The notes beneath the pieces were generated by a model. It was given only the letters and a program-made list of their open reading frames with translations. It ran no database searches and was not told the DNA's origin. The translations under genes were made by a program, and so were the position numbers. Below are positions 49,476 to 64,000 of a DNA stretch of 64,000 bases, in pieces. Source of the DNA: Silene latifolia (taxonomy: Eukaryota > Streptophyta > Magnoliopsida > Caryophyllales > Caryophyllaceae); NCBI RefSeq assembly GCF_048544455.1, contig NC_133526.1:1194001-1258000 (forward strand), given 5' to 3'. Numbering within the stretch: the stretch's first letter is position 1; each line of letters starts with the position of its first letter.

Positions 49476-51263
49476 TGATAAGTATGTTATCGTCCCATTA
49501 TTTATGTCAAAAACCCTTGCTTCAGTCCTAATTTTGGTGCATTTAATCGCTAATTGCTTGAGTTTATGATTAAATTGCTTAAATGAGCTTCACCGGGTAG
49601 TTTGCTAAGTCTTTTGTAGCATTGCATGCACGCTTTTCCATGCAAAACCGATCACCATTTGGAAGCTAAGGATCAAGACAAGTCTAGCTAGCATGTGTAT
49701 CTCCCAAGCTTAGCCGGTGCATTGTGATCAGGCATGGTGTAACTCAATCCCAGCCGGTGTATCTATTTATACCCTTGTCGGTGTATCTCAGACTCCAGCC
49801 TGTGCATTGTGATCAGGAGCGGTGTATCTTGGTCCAGCCTGTGTAACGATTTTAGCCTTGCATGGTGCAACTCAATCCCAGCCGGTGTAACTCAAAGGCG
49901 TCCTGTGTAACTTTACACAGGCTGGGAATAGTGACGGACAACTTTGGGCCTAATTTGTAGTTTTGCTCTATAGTTTGATGTTTTTAGCCCATCATATATA
50001 TACCCAAACTCTTAATTTTGTAACACACTACATTATTAGACTTCATTTAGATCAAAAATTTAAGGTTTAAGCATTTTGGTAGAGAGAATTAGATCCAACT
50101 TTGTTCTTCAATTTTTCTCAAACAATTAATCAAGTATTCTTATTTCCTTCATCTTTTGTTGGTATATTTTCTTTTTCTTCTTTTAATTCCTTGTTTTGTT
50201 TGCCAATTTAATTTTCTTAGTTATTGTTGTCTTAAATTTGAATTGTTTACACTTCTTATAGCTAAAGTTACCACCTTTGAATTGAATTTCATTTTAATTA
50301 TAGTTTAATTAGTCAATTTTCGTCATCCAAGTAATTAATTGCATGATTAGTTGTAATAATCAATTTCATAACATGTCAATTGCCAAAGTGTTAACTTTTA
50401 TTATTTGTTTGAGTTTAATCAACATGAATAGTTAGTAGTCTTCTTACTAGGGTGTGATTAGGCATTAACATGAGTGATTAACATAATTGAGTTCATCTAA
50501 ATTGGTTGTTAAGGGGAGATTAGTGGGATTTTCCAAGGGAAATTTATTTGATTATGTTTTAATTGAGAGTTTGGTTAGTTGGGTATACCCTTGTCCACCA
50601 ATGAGAATTAGTTAGGTACTTAGTTGACTACCCTTTCACATTCCTTGCCAATCTAGGTTGAACCCGGGAGAGGGAACCTTGAAGGCGTGCCTTTGGGGAA
50701 CCGCGTTGACTTTCACCTTTGCGAAAAGGGTTAGAAAAACCGGGAATTTATCGCGTACGTAGTGCCTTCTAGCATCGAGTCGGGGATCTTGGGGATGACG
50801 CGTGTTTTCGGGTTCTAGAACCTTGCATAGGAGGGGTCCGAGTCATGAACCCGGGAGGGAGGTGAGTTGGGAATCCTAGTGTCCTATTATGAGCCCGAGA
50901 GGGAATTAATAGGCGAGTTAGATGCGTTTTCCCCTAACTAATTACCCCATGACGACTAGTTGACGGAATTAATATGTTAATCATGATTGTATGCCGCTTA
51001 ATCACGCCCTAGGCTTTTTATCAATCAAGTAAAACCATACTAATTTGCTTGCTTCTTTATTTTAGAATTTAATTAGTTATTTTATATCTCGCTCTTTAGT
51101 CTAGCCCTTAGTTAATCAATTCATCCTTGTTTTATCCGACTTAGCTAAGCATAAGAATTTAGACAATTAGTAATCACCCATACTCCTTGTGGTTCGACCT
51201 CGACAACCCTTTACTAGTTGAGAATTTGTTTGATCGGGTACGACGAACTCTACCCCCATATCA
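49476..51263. mobile_element. Large solo LTR between RLK copies B and C
   Basis: A 1788-bp block starting TGATAAGTATG and ending CCCATATCA, flanked by the 5-bp target duplication GCTTC (49471-49475, 51264-51268). The right part has the TTGTGGTTCGACCTCGACAA stretch and CGGGTACGACGA end seen in long LTRs of plant elements, commonly Ty3/Gypsy. A local tandem repeat of GCCGGTGTATCT/CAGCCTGTGTAA words lies at about 49700-49925. No internal coding region remains. Confidence 0.88.
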
Positions 51264-51478
51264 GCTTCCAATTCTTTACAAATACTCTCCCTCTGTTCCG
51301 CTCATTTGGTTACCTACTCCATTTTGGAGTGTCTTAGACTCTCAGTCAATTGGAGGGAATAACATTTATCACCCAATCGGTTATCTCACACAGTGAAATG
51401 TTCAACATGATGACCTTATTGACCTAGTCGAGGTCTCCATATAGTTCAGCTACCCATCCAATTAGAACACTTTTATTT

Positions 51479-51577
51479 TTGATTATTTGCTAGTTGCACT
51501 ATGTAATTATGTATATATGGTCTGTATCATGAGAGTGCACCCGCACCTCAGTAAACAAGACTCGTAAACTTATTAAT
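51479..51577 (+). promoter_or_regulatory. Conserved upstream block of RLK copy C
   Basis: GCTAGTTGCACTATGTAATTA, GAGAGTGCACCCGCACCTCA, GTAAACAAGACTCGTAAACT. It is closest to the block of copy A and ends about 130 bp before the start codon. Confidence 0.65.
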
Positions 51578-51705
51578 AAATAACACCAACAACTTACCAA
51601 TTTCCCTTAATCGTTTCAATATGACAAAACAACAAATTAATGAGCTGATAAAGCTAAACTCCTCCAGAAAAACCAAGTACAAAAAACAATAAAAAGGCAA
51701 AGATA

Positions 51706-56746
<5,041 letters not shown>

Positions 56747-57862
56747 TCGAACTCATGTATATGCTCTCTTTGCTATATTTATTTATTTGTAAAATGTCCT
56801 TTTCCCTTTCGCTTGTAAATTGTTATGCAAATTAATACCGAGTATTTACTTCCGTCCAATTCATTCAACCCAATGTCCTTTCGAAATCAAAGATTCAAAA
56901 GGAAATTGACAAAGTAACATATTTCTATACAAAAGATCTTTCCAATATTATATTTTCACCAAAAGACGGTATCCCCCACAAATTCGTATAGGAGACCGTC
57001 TTACTTGTGTTATACTTATATGGAGTAATAGCATAAGTCAATTCATAACACAAAATAATCGTACAATTCAATGTCTAAAATTAAAAGTTATAATAATACA
57101 AGTCGATACACAAAATTTATTATTGTATTTCATCTTAAACGATACAGTGTTCTACATAAACTTGTCGATTCTTTTATAATCATTGCCATACTCGGAGTCT
57201 CATTTGACATGCCTCATATTCAACCTAACCCACATTCAACCATAACCCATATTATAATTCCCAACCAATCTGACACGTTTTACGGGCCTAACATGTTAAG
57301 ACTATTGATTGAGCCTCAACCACCACCTTAAGACTTTGGTTGAAATGGTCTTCTCACATTGTATCTAAGTCAGCGTGACCAAGTGATCATCACGGGTTCA
57401 ATGGAGCGTGTTCAAACCGAGTTTTTTTTTTTAAAAACACTGATCATTATTTCTAGATGGTATTTTATAGCTTCCATGTAGACGTACCAACAACCTCAAT
57501 CTTTCGAAAACGAGACTAATTCAATCCATGATAATGTCGTTGGTAGCGATACAGAACAACCAAGAGTACCCATCAACTATGTTACTATGTAAGCACTTCC
57601 GTTTACTTTCATGTTCTTATTTGCTAGTTGTAGACTCACAACATGTCTATTAGCTGGAAATGTTCGAACCGTCACCATCGTCTCATAAACAAGACTTTTA
57701 ACTAATTAAAAATTATGTAGTACATATGAATTACTATGTACTTACCAAGCTTATAAACGTCACTTAAATCGTCTCGTTTCGATATATGTATATCAACAAA
57801 ATATCAAACGATTCTATATAGCTAACCCCGAAAATTTCAGAGGAGAAACATTAAAATTATTA
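56747..57862. other. Intergenic region between RLK copies C and D
   Basis: 3' UTR of copy C (similar to that of A over about 150 bp), unassigned sequence, and the weakly conserved upstream block of D. An open frame at 57071-57331 has no domain and I do not call it a gene. Confidence 0.55.
57615..57710 (+). promoter_or_regulatory. Diverged upstream block of RLK copy D
   Basis: TTTGCTAGTTGTAGAC, CCGTCACCATCGTCTCATAA and AAACAAGACTTTTAACTAA keep the order and spacing of the block in A-C but with many changes. It ends about 155 bp before the start codon. Confidence 0.45.
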
Positions 57863-60800
57863 ATGGCTCTGAAATTGTTACCGGTGTTCGTATTCATGCT
57901 ATTATGGCTTTTGTTTCCAGCATCTGCAGAATGGACTAGCTCTACTAATACATCGTGTATTCGTAAGATACTACAAGGCGGTTGCGATGTAGCAACAGTC
58001 GATAACTCGACGACGTGCTGCAGGAGTATTTCAAGGGAAACTCAGTTCAGCAGTGTGTGTATGTGCAGCGCTTTTGGCAGCGATGCAAATTTTGTTGACG
58101 GTTTTACGATGTACTGCGGCTCTTCCATAAATTCTATTCTCGTACTTTGTCCAAGTATATTAATCTCTTCTCATAATTAATTACAATTCACATTATATAT
58201 GAATTTGAGTAAGGATTAATGTGTGCAGGATGAATTATGTCTGTCGATCCTAAATCATCTTTGGTTGTTTTACAGATGCTTCATTGTTGACAACCCCGCC
58301 GATTACTAATACATCTTCACCCGCACCCCCACTGACTTCTAATACATCTTCACTCGAACCCCCGCCGACGTCTAATACATCTTCACCAGCACCCCCATGT
58401 GAGAAATTGTTATCGTCTCATCATTATTTCAATTACTGTATCACGGTAATTTTTAAATGGGTTTTTCTAACATGTGCCCTTAGGGCACATGATAAGAAGC
58501 TAAGTAGGGAAAGATTTTCAACATTATCATGTGCGCTAAGGGCATATGTTAGAAAATCCACTTTTAAATTTATATTTTCTCTATTTGGTTGCGGATTAAT
58601 GAGCCAGACATGAATTGAATACGTTATTGGTCTTGCTTAAGACCGTCTTAACTTTACACCCTCTCATAAGTCATAAGTCACAACATTCTTTTATTTCCAC
58701 CTCTATTTTAATCGAGTCATTGAAAACCGTCTTAATTAGTTTAGAACATCTTGTGATTGATTTGTTGTAGATGAATTATTGGAAGAAATTTTAAATCTTA
58801 AAAACATTTTTTTATTCAATCCAACCAAGCTCGAGTCTAAGCTCAATAAGCGTGATAAGCTCAAGGCCATGTGATTTTGGCCTGAATTTAAAGTAAGTTC
58901 GTTTTTATGGCAAGTGGTGGAGCGAGGACTAGTCGGAACAACCCCGTGTAACAGGGTCGGTGTTCAATCTGTTCATTGGTCCGGTATTGGATTGGATTGG
59001 ACCAAACAAGGTGGACCAAAGAATAAACTATGGAAAAAAAAATGGATCAAAGACCGGATCGTAATCACATTGGTTCGGTCCAAACCAGACCGAATATAAG
59101 AGTGGACCGAACAGGCCGGATCAAATGGACCAATTTTAGTTAAAATGAACAATAACTTACATGATATATATATTATAAATTTATTTTTCCAAACCCATTA
59201 CTCGTGTAATTGGTGAATGATTAAGAGAAGTAGATCTTATTTTATGAAATTGGGAAGAGATGACTTGATCATATTAAGGGGAAGAATTGTTCATATTATG
59301 CGTTATAGATGTTCATGGAGTATGTACGTGATGTGCCAACTAAATGCCTACAAAATTGGTATGATAACAACCATAAAAATCTTTTAATTATCCTCTTTAA
59401 TACAACTTTTAATTTGGTTAATTAATTGTAATACTTGAATTACCTTAATTACCCTTTACCATTTCACTTTTTAAATTTGAAAATACTTGAGCAATTTACC
59501 ATTATACCCCGGGTGTTACTCAATTGAGTAACACCCGGTATCGCCATCTCATTTTCCAAAATTATAAATACCTAATTAACAAAACTTGAAACTTTCTAGC
59601 AAAATGTCTATTTCATACTATTAACTACATGCAAACTATATTTTGAAAAATAGTTTGGCCCGAGTTAACGTAAATTGTTGCCTTGTTGGACCGTGGATCG
59701 GATCATGGGTGCCTTATTTTTCACTCTACTTTTTTTCCCCTTTTTATCTTTAAAATTCATTTATATGGTTGTGCGGAAACATTAATACCTTTTGTTGGGT
59801 CTCTACCAAGCCTGTGTCCGGATTCCATAATAATACAATATTGTCTCCTTTGGTCGAAGCTCGCTCTCGCGGATTTACTATTGAGCTCATTTCCAAAAGG
59901 TCTCATACTATTTTATTTTGTGGACATTTATAACGATGATCTCCCAACGTAGGGCATGGATTTGTGACCTAGCATATATTATGCCTCATATGTGCCGGTC
60001 TGAAATTTCAGAAGACTTATCGAATCATCAAAATTTATTTTGACTTTGTCAACCAAAATAAAGGATTACTGTAAAAACCAAGTGTCAATATAGTTTTTTT
60101 GTTACGATGAAAGCTTGAAGGTATTAGTTGTGTTAGTACTAATAACTATTCTCATACGAGTACTAGATATGTTATTTTTTAAGTTAGTGAGTAGATTGAC
60201 ACTGTTTTGGTATTTTGACAGCTAATTCAACTACTACATCCTCTTCTAACGATACATCAGGTACGTACGTTATATGTTACGAACTTACCATGTCACGAAA
60301 ATGGTTTACAGACATGGCATCTATTTTTTATAAATAATGTGTATAAAGATATACCGAGTATTTGCTTTGCTAAACGTGTACGTACGAACTTACCAGGTCA
60401 CGAAAATGGTTTACAGACATGGCATCTATTTTTTATAAATCCTATTCATTAAAAGAACAACCACAATGCTGAGTTGTCAGCACGTGGTTGAAAGTCCATT
60501 TTTTATATATATTTTTTAAATAAGTGTCCCCACCTACACACCACGTTCTATGATCGTCGTTTATTTACGGAAAAATCATCGGTGTACACTGTACAACAAT
60601 CAATGTCACACGCTCTGATATTGTCCATTACTTAACTTCAAAAAATAATTATTACTATTATTATTAATTTGATTAAAATATACGAGTAAAAAATAACGAA
60701 ATCAACTACTAATACAATACAATCTAGAAATTTATTATTTATTAAACTAAAAAAAAAACACAAATACACTATAATCTCATAAAAAAATTATAAATTGCTT

Positions 60801-63800
60801 ACAATTATTAACATGAACTCAAACTTCAATAAAAAAAAATCAATTATATTTAGAATTTATAAATACAGATATAACAATACGATAAGTGATTTACAAAAAC
60901 GGTATAGCATTATAAATAAAATATAAAATTAACAAATTAATATAGAAACAATTACTGATATACCTATAGTTTATTTTCTTTTTTTAAAAGGAAAAGTAGA
61001 CGCAAGAGACAAAAATTTGACTAAAAAACAACTCACTTAGAACAAATCTAAACATGCAATTACCAGATCTCAAACTTTTGAACTCAACTCCATCAATACA
61101 AAGTTGCTACTTTTCTAAAACAAACTTTCATATAGTTTTTCCACAACAATAAAGAACCAAATCTCAAAAGATTGAGATCAAGGATTGCGATTTTTTATTT
61201 CTTTTTTGAAAATGAGGAAGAGCTGGACGATTGAGAAAAGATTTGTGTCGAAATTGATTGAGAAATTTTAGTGTTGCATTTTAATTATTTTTTTGAAAAT
61301 GAGGATTTGAGAAAATATAGGAGCAAATGAGAGAGAAGGATGAAGGGGAAGTGGCGGAGTAATTTTAGGGTTAGGATTAATTCTTTATGATAATGACAGT
61401 GATAATATGATCAATAAGTCTTAAACCCATATATGAATTAAAATTTCTATTCTATATGAATTTGGGATGAATATGACTATATGAGGGTATGGCGGCCGTA
61501 GGGTATTATTGGGCTCGGGCCGCGTGCTTATGCTCTTGCGGGTTACTATGGAATTCGTTCGTTAATAAGCCTTTTTTAAAATGGATATCTCTGTCTTAAT
61601 ATTAAACGGGTTAATAATCTAGCACTTATAGGGTTAAGACAAGTTTTTTTTTTGCTAATATCTAAAATTTGTTTTTGTCTTTTGCAAATATATGTTATTT
61701 GACACGTCTTAAGCTTAAGGCATATAGTTCCATCTTAAATGAGATTTTGTGTTCGTTTAAACCCTGTCGTTCGAATTAAATTCATCAGTCTTACGTGTTA
61801 TTTTGTACATATTTTTTTTATTAAAACGGGTATATCCGTGTCAAGCTTAAAATGGGCTAAGTACTATGGATACTGGCCTATTAGGAGTACTTTATATGGA
61901 GGAAAGTTTGGGTTGGTGCTAATTATTTGTGGAGTAATTGTTTGTACAACATTTAAAAAAATGCATGGTAAATATGAGTCATTATTTATACAATATTTTT
62001 AACATTAATTATTCATATTTTTAACATATATAAGTTATAGTATGACTTATATTTTAATGAGATTTATTAATTCTATAATATTATTGTCTAGCGGTTAGTT
62101 ATAATAGACTTTTTCCTTCTCATTCAATAATTTGCATTTGCGTAACTTTCCCTCACAAAAGAAAACAAATGTAAGCTATTCACTAGGACAGAAGGAGTAT
62201 TTTAATAATTTCACTGGTTTGAATATTAAACAAAATGACTAAATCAATTTAAAAGTGCGCGGGTCAATTTTCATTTTATTTCGTCTACCAAGTAACAATA
62301 TGTAATAAATGAAAACCGGGGAAAAAAAATCATTTTAGATATACACGGGTCAAAAATTATGGGGAAAAAAAATCATTTTTAGATATACACGGGTCAAAAA
62401 ATTCATTTTATTATGTGAACGAGTTTAACTAAATGAAAAATGGGTGTAACAATTTCTGATTTCACTAAGTCGATGTTAATTTTCGTCTGAATAATATTGT
62501 TCATCTTATATAACTGGGTTTATTTAAAGACGCCCCGGGTGACAAAGCCGAGTAGAAACTCAAATTTAGCTAACTAGAAAGCGTATTTTACTATAATTAA
62601 TCTTAATATTTTCATTTAAACAAATTGCAACTAAATTTTTTAATTCAAAGCTAAAATCCTTTTTTTATATCTACGAGTATTGCATTGGCCAATTAAAATT
62701 GTTAAACAAGATGTATTGTACACGGTAACATTTTGTTTTTTGTTTTTTTCCTTTAATTTTGTCTACCTTTTGTTATGTTTTGATATATAATTATATAAGA
62801 TATGTTTTATTATTCCAATATTTTAGATATCTTCAATAGGTACAAACTTGCTAACTTCAAATGAAATGATATTCATTGAAAACAATTTAAATATGAATTT
62901 AATTAAAGAGCAACCTTCTCTATTTACATAATTTAATAAACAACTTTAAAGAACAAACCCGTGCAATTTGCACGGGTTTAAAACTAGTAATGTGTATAAA
63001 GATATACCGAGTATTTGCTTTGCTAAACGTGTTTGTTGGTGTGTGCAGGGAAAAAAAGCAACGGAACAATAATTGCCGTTGTAGTAGTAGTCATCTTAGT
63101 GGTGATAGTTATCGTCGTCATAGCTTTCATTTGCATTCGCAAAAGGAAAAATAAGATCAATCAAAATAATCCGAGTAATGGTAAGAACTCCAAACATCTA
63201 AATTACGTATCGGCTAGTTTAGAAGGTAACCTCCGTTGAACAATGAAAAAAAGTCGATTAGTTGAAATTTTAGAATTTTTATTAGTTTTAGTTAGATCTA
63301 TGATGTTATAGTAAGTTGTCTCGTTAAAATTAGTCGGCTCCTAACATCAAATCTTGATTCCGTCGCTGATCTTAATGAGGTTGAACTAATATATCATCAC
63401 TAAGTAATCTCGGTAAGTTGGAAAAACTTGTACTAGCATTGTCCCTGCTATTATTTTTTAGCTTTGATTAAAATGCCGTCACAAAAAAGAAAAGAAAAAA
63501 GCAATTAATTGGAACAAAGTGAGTAAAACTTTATTGGTATGACAGATTATGAGAAGTCACAATAGGAGCAAGTGTCGGTAAGTCTGAATGGGTCATCGGG
63601 TAATGCATCCCTATCCCAAACTCCGATTTCCAAAGTATCTCGAGGATGGAATCCAATAAACTTTAAAAAAGCGGAAATCAAGCCGGAGAAGATGGATTTC
63701 AAGTTCGATGAGTCATCGGAATTCGACTTAGCCACTCTCAAAGAGGCCACTGACAATTTCTCTAATGAGAATAAAATTGGGAGAGGAGGTTTTGGTGATG

Positions 63801-64000
63801 TTTTTAAGGTATTTAATTTATCGTTAACTTTCTCTCCTAATACTCTAACGTGAGACACTTACATGTGACACATTTATTTGAGCCGAGACTTTCTCACACG
63901 AGGAATAAAGTTTTAAGAGGTTTAACCTTTTTTTTTCTGGCTCTTAGGGCACCTTACCAAATGGGCAAAAAATCGCGGTGAAAAGGCTATCAAAGGACTC
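57863..64000 (+). CDS. RLK copy D: 8-cysteine (LTP-type) receptor-like kinase, runs off the window; possible stop
   Basis: Exons 57863-58154, 58276-58398, 60222-60260, 63049-63180, then 63546-63808 and 63948 to beyond the edge. Exon 1: signal peptide and the most diverged eight-cysteine domain (SC-x8-C-x10-CC-x12-CMC-x16-C). Exon 2: stalk with three tandem copies of a TNTSS-xx-PP motif, extensin-like. Exon 4: membrane helix and FICIRKRK. Exon 5: kinase start with IGRGGFGDVFK; exon 6 has AVKRLS before the edge. If the acceptor at 63545, homologous to that of A, is used, TAG at 63563-63565 ends the protein at about 201 residues: ectodomain and membrane helix without a kinase. An AG at 63571-63572 would keep the frame and skip the stop. 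Which one is used decides whether D is a receptor kinase or a receptor-like protein. Confidence 0.8.
58276..58398 (+). repeat. Three tandem Pro/Ser/Thr repeats in exon 2 of RLK copy D
   Basis: A repeat of about 33-36 bp (ACNTCTAATACATCTTCAC then GAACCCCCG-like) is present three times in frame. It encodes TNTSSP-A-PP-like units, a plausible O-glycosylated stalk. Confidence 0.85.
58460..58563. mobile_element. Small inverted-repeat MITE in intron 2 of RLK copy D
   Basis: About 100 bp; left arm TTTTTCTAACATGTGCCCTTA and right arm its inverse (TAAGGGCATATGTTAGAAAA), each arm also containing AGGGCACAT/GTGCGCTAAGGG. Both flanks have TTTTAAA. The class is uncertain (possibly Mutator-like). Confidence 0.6.
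59509..59538. repeat. Perfect 30-bp palindrome
   Basis: CCGGGTGTTACTCAA followed directly by its exact inverse, in intron 2 of RLK copy D, in otherwise AT-rich sequence. It has no spacer, so it looks like two inverted transposon ends joined together rather than a hairpin terminator. Confidence 0.85.
60222..60439 (+). repeat. Tandem duplication after exon 3 of RLK copy D
   Basis: The block CACGAAAATGGTTTACAGAC...ATTTTTTATAAAT appears at about 60295-60334 and again at about 60401-60439, and the following TAATGTGTATAAAGATATAC block appears at 60335 and, after the Helitron, at 62988. The intron thus carried a tandem duplication of about 105 bp before the Helitron entered its second copy. Confidence 0.85.
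60440..62987 (+). mobile_element. Helitron (2.5 kb, non-autonomous) in intron 3 of RLK copy D
   Basis: Starts TCCTATTCATTAAAAGAACA after A and ends AAAACTAG before T. The terminal hairpin is AAACCCGTGC-AATTT-GCACGGGTTT, directly followed by AAAACTAG. The empty site is visible in the duplicated sequence at 60334/60335. No Rep or helicase frame is seen. Within it, TAAGACGG-type repeats occur near 61580-61860. Confidence 0.9.

Larger units (their letters stand above)
48782..51705. other. Intergenic region between RLK copies B and C
   Basis: 3' UTR of copy B, about 500 bp of unassigned sequence (48950-49430), a 1.8-kb solo LTR (49476-51263) and the upstream block of copy C. No gene is supportable: open frames in it are short and lie in the LTR or on the antisense strand. 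Confidence 0.6.

Noticed and set aside
57071-57331. 86-codon frame between copies C and D
   Set aside because: No signal peptide, domain or conserved context.

Overview
The window is nuclear DNA of a flowering plant. It is AT-rich, has spliced genes with GT/AG introns, and is crowded with plant-type transposons (Copia, solo LTRs, Helitrons, hAT and Stowaway MITEs, a PIF/Harbinger-like element). The repeat style suggests a eudicot, perhaps Caryophyllales, but the order is a guess. All protein calls rest on reading translations by eye.

Layout. (1) 1-17651 is mostly gene-free repeat sequence with one gene, an R2R3-MYB of the secondary-wall MYB42/MYB85 type on the minus strand (4402-6253). (2) 17652-19926 holds a complete eight-exon plus-strand gene for a small, probably plastid-targeted coiled-coil protein of unknown function. 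(3) From 22864 to the right edge there is a tandem, same-orientation array of four receptor-like kinase genes, called A to D here: A 22864-31961, B 40681-48781, C 51706-56746, D 57863 to beyond 64000.

The array is the main result. Each copy encodes a signal peptide, an eight-cysteine domain of the lipid-transfer-protein type (C, C, CC, CxC, C, C), a short Ser/Thr/Pro-rich stalk, one membrane helix and an intracellular Ser/Thr kinase very like those of the cysteine-rich (DUF26) receptor kinases. No DUF26 motif is present, so the extracellular part looks like a substitution of an 8CM/LTP module onto a CRK-type kinase. All introns between ectodomain modules are phase 1, which fits exon shuffling. 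A conserved block of about 95 bp lies 95-155 bp upstream of every copy's ATG, and is present twice before B.

The copies differ in state. C is intact (582 codons). B is intact except for a very young non-autonomous LTR element in exon 1. A has a frame disruption late in the kinase domain, a Copia element in the next intron and a solo LTR in intron 2. D has an in-frame stop at the start of its first kinase exon unless a downstream acceptor is used; a 2.5-kb Helitron sits in its intron 3, and the window ends inside the kinase. The locus is therefore a rapidly turning-over receptor cluster, as is common for ligand- or pathogen-facing RLKs. The ligand class (lipid or other hydrophobic molecule) is inference from the 8CM fold only.
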